Made by a program: the position numbers and the translations under genes. From Homarus americanus (lineage: Eukaryota; Arthropoda; Malacostraca; Decapoda; Nephropidae): a DNA stretch of 64,000 bases. Below are positions 57,620-64,000 of this stretch, piece by piece (the first letter of the stretch is position 1; every line of letters begins with the position of its first letter). The notes under the pieces are model-generated. The model was not told the origin of the DNA and did not search any database. It worked only from the letters and a program-made list of their open reading frames with translations. The stretch spans positions 3,931,910 to 3,995,909 of the forward strand of contig NW_024737068.1 of the NCBI RefSeq assembly GCF_018991925.1, given 5' to 3'.

Positions 57620-58284
57620 TATAATGTTTTACAAAGATTATTATTATCAAATACTTTAAATAATGCTATTGTGGTTTATTAGGTTGTTGTTGATGTTTAG
57701 TGTGTACATGCTTGTGGTCTGTACAGTACACTTGCTCTTTGCACCTTCTGTAAGGGACAGAGTTAATTTCAACCTACCATATAGGCAAACTCTTCATAAT
57801 TCTTTATGAACACTTGCAATTTGGGATGGAATGACTAAAATTTATTTATTTTTTTATTCCCTTTCTTTATTTGTCCCTTGTACAGGTATTAGACTCTTGA
57901 AGCTGGAGATTCTCCAAAACTCAAAATTTTTCTTTCATGGATTAGGTTAAATTTTGCTTCCATACACTCACGGAAACTCAGTTGAATTTTTATTTTCAGT
58001 ATTGGCTCAAATTCTCTGAAAACTTGTTGGAAAGTCACATGGATGGTTATCTCCATTTGTCTGTGATATCAGTTTATGCCATCACAAATGGATATTATAG
58101 GGATCAGGGGTTTGTTTTGTTCATAACCTTGTTTTGATATAACAATTGGACCTATTTTGTTGCCCATAATTATTCTAAATGTTTGCAACATACATATTGC
58201 ATTGCTCTTCCCCAATATTTTCTCCTTATATTGACAGTTTATTTGTTCTATAGGTGAAGTACATAAAGGAAAAAATAATATATA

Positions 58285-59074
58285 CAGTGATCCCTTGGTT
58301 AGCAAAATTTCGGTTTCCAAATTACCTTCAATAAGAATCTTCAACTCGATTAACGAACAAAAATTCGGTTAACGAAATCCTTACGAAATCGTGTCAACAT
58401 GTTTTCGCCTGCTCACCAGCTGGAGTATTAGTCCGCCAATACAGTAATCGGTTTTAGGGCTTAAATTCGTAACCATTTGAGTAAATATCAAGAAGATTGT
58501 ACTATTCAATAATTTTCCAAGACTTATATTAAATTTTTTAGTAATTTTAACAATTATTAAACACAATTGAAGTACACAGGGAACTAGTTTTTAGAGCGCC
58601 AAACAACCACTTGACTCACCCAGGATGGCGTCAGTTTGTGTGTCTGCTCAGTTGAGGTAGCATCTTGCTTGAGACTCTTGAACATAAACTATTTTTACGT
58701 TTTTACAGTACAATTATTGGTCATTAGTGCAGTGCAGTGTTGATTTACAGAAAATAATCTTGAATTACACCAAGTGAACTTAAAATTTTATGGGTGAAAT
58801 GGTGGCATGAAGCATGGGGTGACTTCTCTTTCACCCCCACTGCATTCTCTTCTCCCTTCTCCACCCCCACTTCTAATTCCCATCATCATCATCGTCAACC
58901 AGGAGCCTTCTACATGCACACCTCAAAGTAAGTGTACTTTATTGCATTTATTTTTAGTTTGTATGTAATTTTTGGTGAGCTGGAACCAATTACCCAAAAT
59001 CCCATTGAAACAATGGTTTCGGTTAACGAACGACCTTCTGGAACGAATTGTGTTCGTTAACCGAGGGACCACTG
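58285..59074. mobile_element. Non-autonomous Tigger of the F family (790 bp)
   Basis: CAGTGATCCCTTGGTTAGCA and, inverted, CAGTGGTCCCTCGGTTAACG, flanked by TA (58283-58284, 59075-59076). It retains only the UTR ends of Tigger F/G (for example CACCTCAAAGTAAGTG near its right end), without coding sequence. Confidence 0.88.
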
Positions 59075-59614
<540 letters not shown>

Positions 59615-59661
59615 CATATACATACATACATTGCCACATACATACACATATACATACATTA

Positions 59662-60356
59662 CATCTATCCCCTATATTACGCGGTTAATGTAACCCGGAG
59701 GGTACCGCGGAAAGTGAGAAACGCGTTAAGTGAATAACATAACATATGGGATTAATTGAAATGGAGTCCGGGCCGATCCCCAAACTCCACTTTTTGACGA
59801 CACACAACTATGTTGTAGTAAAAATATTATTTTAACTTTATGATGGCATGCACACACAATTAATAATTAAGAGAAATATCAATAATATTAGGTTTTTTAA
59901 CACTTACATTAGTAAAAAAGATGGCTGGGCACACGGGGATGGGCGGTTGGTTCCGAGGCAGAGGGCAGATTATTGGCCCTCACCTGTATCACTTGTATCA
60001 ATTGTATCACTATCCACCACAGAGGCTTGCAGGGCCTCTTTGTCAAACCCCCCAAAGTTCATATAACTCCATATCCTCACTATAATTATCACTATCACTG
60101 ACTTGGGCCGGCTGTAGTGGGTGGCGGGTGAAGAACTGGTCATGTTTTGATGACTGGGCGACCTTGTGCGCACCATTTTCGCGCCTCTTACACAACATGG
60201 CGGATGGCGGGAGGTTTGGATCCAAAAATGGCGCGGCTTGCCAGCCGCTCTCCGCGTAATGGGGTTCACGACCGCGGAATGTGAAAATGTTAGGTTCTGG
60301 CAAGGCACCGCGTTAACGGTGAAACGCGAAAGGGACCTTAATATGAGGACTCAAAT

Positions 60357-60358
<2 letters not shown>
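59662..60358 (-). mobile_element. Non-autonomous Tigger ('tttacgcgg' family), decayed ends
   Basis: The left end CATCTATCCCCTATATTACG and the right CGTTAACGGTGAAACGCG...CTCAAATTG are mutated versions of the family termini. It contains UTR markers (AACATATGGGATTAATTG) and a minus-strand fragment of the transposase tail (60120-59990, reading PATHYSRPKSVIV and NFGGFDKEALQASVVDSD). Confidence 0.68.
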
Positions 60359-60790
<432 letters not shown>

Positions 60791-61773
60791 TTGTGAACCC
60801 TCGCTTAATGCAGTCAATTGAACCCATCGGAGGCCCGCTTAAAGCGAGAAACGCAGAAAGTGAACAACATAACATATGGGATTAATTCCAATAGAGACTG
60901 GCCCGACCCCCAAACTCCACTTTTTCTGACACAATACCTATGTTGTAGTAAAAATAACATCTAAATTTTATGATGGTATGCTCACACAATTAATATTCAA
61001 GAGAAATACAGTCGCCAGGTTAATGTCCATTCAAATAATGGACTCAAATCTCCCCTCCCCCCCTCTTCCCAGCTCACTAGCTCCTACCTCTGTGAGAAAT
61101 GTTTGGGTGAAAACACTAGATTTTAACGTTTGGTAATAAATAATACCTCAGACTAAAGTTAGGATAATATAATTGACATTTCTGGATTCCTTGCAGGTCA
61201 GGGAATATTTTGAATGTAAACTTCATATATTTTGCACAAAAGATAAAATATTTGCTTTGTGTAAACCAAATTATTACATTAGATCTAAAATTTCTATGTC
61301 TAATGCAAAATCCATGATGTTTATATTCAAAATGATCATCATATTGTAAGAATTCCAGCAATGTAAATTATATTCTGGCTGGGTAATTTGTATGAATTTT
61401 ATGAGCTAAAACAAATATCTTCACTAAATAAAAAAATATATGTCGCTCAGACAATATCTGTCAATCAAAATACCCCACCTCCGGTTCCCCCCCTCTTCCC
61501 ACGATCGCTTGGTCCCTCCCTCCCTCCCTACTCCCCACCCCCCCACCTTCCCTCCCTACCAGAGAAATGTTTGGGAGAAAACAGTATACAGTATTTACAT
61601 TTTTAGTAATAAATAATACCTCAGCCTTAAGTTAGGATAATATAATTGACATTTCTGGATTCCTTGCAGGTCAGGTAACATTTTGAATGTAAACTTCATA
61701 TATTTTGCACAAAAGATAAAATATTTGCATTGTGTAAACCAAATTACGTATTACATTAGATCTAAAATTTGTA
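60791..61773. mobile_element. Satellite-bearing non-autonomous Tigger (copy 3), interrupted by Tigger G
   Basis: The left end TGTGAACCCTCGCTTAATGC is a degraded family terminus. The interior holds one full unit (about 61120-61430) and the start of a second (61612-61773) of the same repeat as 37591-38790, inverted. It is cut by Tigger G at 61774, and its right half lies beyond the window. Confidence 0.75.
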
Positions 61774-64000
61774 CAGTGGTCCCTCGGTTAACGAGCACAA
61801 TCCGTTCCAGCAGGTTGCTCGTTAACCGAAAATCTCGTTAACCGAAACCATTGTTTCAATGGGTTTTTGGGTAATTGGTTCCAGCTCACCGAAAATTGCC
61901 TAAATTCAAAAATTTTTTTAGATATGGACACTTACCTTGAGGTGTGTATGTAGAAGGCTCCTGGATGATGATGATGATGATGTGAATTTGAAGTGGGGGG
62001 TGGAGGAGGGGAGAAGAGAAGGAGGTGGAGGAGAAGCATTTTACTGCTTCTTGGAAGGTGAGTCACCTTCCATGAAAATGTCAGGAACCTCTGGACTGAC
62101 AGATTCTCCACCATGAACATCCTCTCTCCTTCTTGAAGCAGAAGGCTGAGGGATAGCATCTTGTTCCCTCTGCCTTTTACTGAAGAAAGTGTCAATTGTG
62201 GTCTGTGGGGCATCTCTCCTCCTCACCATTAACTTATGTTTAAAGGAGACCACTGAGTCCTCAACATGACACAAAGTTAGTTCAGTTTTTTCCACTTCTG
62301 GGTACTTTGAAGCCAGTTCCCTGAACTTCTCCCAGTAGTAAATCACATCTTTCAACTGTTTAGCTGACATATGGTCATCACTTTTAATTTCCTCCTCACC
62401 ACTGTCAGCCTCTCCCTGTAACATCTCATTCAGTTGCTTCAAGTCATCAGGAGTAAGTTCCTCCTTATGAGACATCGCAAGCTCTTCCACATCCTCCTCC
62501 TCCTCCACTTCAAGGCCCAATGACTGACCAATGGACACATTCTCCTGGTCCAACTCTGTTTCTTCATCAAATCCCTCAAAATCATGGACTACTGATGGCC
62601 ACAGTGCTTTCCATGAAGAATTGAGGGATCTAGTGGAGACTTCTTGCCATGATGACACAATCAATTTTACAGCCTCCAGGATGTTGAATTGTGTCTTCCA
62701 GAACTGTTTCAGTGTTAGTTCAGGATCATTAGAAGTTGCTTGATGACACCTCCTAAACATTTTCTTCATGTACAACTTCTTGAAGTTGCTGATCACATTC
62801 TGGTCCATTGGCTGTATGATTGATGTAGTGTTTGGAGGCAAAAACAACACTTTCACCAAGTCAAATTGATACACCCAATTTCTGGCAAGGTCAGGGTCAT
62901 GACTAGGAGCATTATCCATGAGGAGAAGAGCCTTTAAAGGGAGTTTATTGGTGGTTAGGTAGCTCTTGAAAGAAGGGCAAAACACATCTACCGCCCATTC
63001 ATTAAAGAGCTGTCTTGTCACCCATGCCTTACGGTTGAACTTCCAATAAACTCCAAGCTTTGTTCTTACCACTTTCTGTTGCTTGAACACCCTGGGGTTT
63101 TCAGAGTGGTAGACAAGCATAGGCTTCAGTCGGAAATCCCCTGAAGCCTTGGCACCAAGCAATAGAGTGAGATGGTCTCTCATGGGCTTATGCCCAGGTA
63201 AAGAGGCTTCATCTCTGGTGATGAATGTTCTTTTGGGTATCTTTTTCCAGAACAGCCCAGTTTCGTCCACATTGAACACTTCTTTTCTTAAATTTTTCGA
63301 ACCAGGCTCTGCTGGCCCGAACATCTTCAAATTCTGTGCCTGAAGAACCAGGTTGATCTGTCTTTAAATGTTCGTAAATCTCCCTGGCTCTTTACAAATG
63401 AATTCAGTAGAAACTGAATCACCTTTCATCTCTTTTTCCCTAATCCAGATGGTAAGTAACCTCTCAGTGTCTGCAATTAGGGATCTACTTTTAAACACTC
63501 TTGTAGATTTGTCTCTCACTTTCACATCTTTAAATTTGTCTCTCTGTGCAAGAATTGTCAACGCAGTTGATGTCGACATGCCATATTCTTTGCATAGCGC
63601 ATTTGTTCTAATGCCTTGTTCATGTTTTTTTATGATTTCATGCTTGGTTTGGATTGAAATTGCTTTTCTTGATCTCTTAGGCCCCATGCTGGATTCAAAC
63701 AGTGTCAACACGTGTTTTTTAAAGTTAAACTTGCTGTAAATAAAGAATATTTTCTTTAGAATAACACTGCACTGCGCTATATATTGTCAATATGTAAAAT
63801 AAATTTCAAAATGACCAATAATTTGCTTGGAAACACACAAAAAAAGCATTTAGTTGAAGAGAGTCTCAAGCAAGATGTTACCTCCACTGAAAACACAGAG
63901 ACTAACGCTTGTTTGCTGTGTTAAGAGGCTGGATGCCGCGCATTAAACTAGTCACTTTACCTTCAATTATGTTCAATAATTGCTAAAATGACTAAAAAAT
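61774..64000 (-). mobile_element. Tigger G (F family), nearly complete, runs off the window
   Basis: CAGTGGTCCCTCGGTTAACG after TA (61772-61773). The other end lies beyond 64000. It closely matches Tigger F in coding and UTR parts and Tigger H in the UTR (GCATTTAGTTGAAGAGAGTC). Confidence 0.87.
62041..63687 (-). pseudogene. Tigger G transposase (internal deletion before the catalytic core)
   Basis: The N terminus MGPKRSRKAISIQTKHEI (63687) with helix-turn-helix (STALTILAQRDKF) runs to a frameshift near 63390. The second DNA-binding domain follows in part (SRAWFEKFKK in one frame). Relative to Tigger F, about 50 codons are missing before EVFNVDETGLFWKKIP. From there 429 codons are open to 62041, with all catalytic motifs (NVDETG, LLMDNAPSHDPD, SIIQPMDQNVI) and the whole acidic tail ending PSKKQ. 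NAPSHD has Ser where Gly is usual. The deletion and frameshift disable the DNA-binding half only. Confidence 0.85.

Overview
The window is eukaryotic, AT-rich and repeat-dominated. It looks like arthropod DNA, most likely a decapod or other malacostracan crustacean. The grounds are many pogo/Tigger DNA transposons, CsRn1-type Ty3/gypsy elements, Penelope-like elements with GIY-YIG endonucleases, very long (TA)n and (CT)n arrays, short (TTAGG)-like motifs, and an arthropod-type multicopy protein of unknown function. The taxon is an inference from repeat content; no rRNA, tRNA or mitochondrial marker is present.

The only host gene I can support is Rab2, on the + strand. It is split into exon 1 (15633-15678, codons 1-15 plus one base) and exon 2 (56747-56886, codons 16-62), separated by a 41,068-bp intron. 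Exon 2 stops just before the AGQE switch-II motif, and no exon 3 is visible before 64000, so the second intron is longer than 7.1 kb. Almost everything between and after these exons is transposon sequence.

Layout: 1-2384 (-) is a broken copy of an unknown multicopy arthropod gene. 2623-5476 (-) is a truncated Ty3/gypsy element with its 5' LTR. 6870-8013 is a PIF/Harbinger remnant carrying a solo LTR of that gypsy family. 8154-13329 is the 3' end of a LINE-like ORF interrupted by a CsRn1-type element (8269-13230). 13429-15009 is a short non-autonomous relative. Rab2 exon 1 follows. The intron holds Tigger A (18634-21054), a hAT element (22236-23481), a three-level nest (23757-26155), Tigger F nested in Tigger E (26729-30398), MITEs, a TIR element and a Tigger inserted back to back at one TA (31981-36439), satellite-bearing non-autonomous Tiggers (37456-39020; 43494-47110; 49212-50741), a heavily decayed Tigger (39985-42607), an ~880-bp compound TA/CT microsatellite, Penelope remnants, a degraded hAT, and Tigger K (53660-56256). 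After exon 2 come two Tigger MITEs, a Penelope tail between TA arrays, two more elements of the 'tttacgcgg' Tigger family, and a nearly complete Tigger of the F family (61774 to beyond 64000).

The genes do not form an operon-like system. The interest lies in the insertion history: many boundaries can be fixed to the base by TA, 4-, 5- or 8-bp target duplications, and several insertions are confirmed by an uninterrupted copy elsewhere in the same window. At least three unrelated non-autonomous elements carry internal tandem repeats of about 0.4-0.57 kb, suggesting that new satellite DNA is forming inside transposons here. No intact transposase or reverse transcriptase was found; each has a frameshift, stop, deletion or catalytic-residue change.
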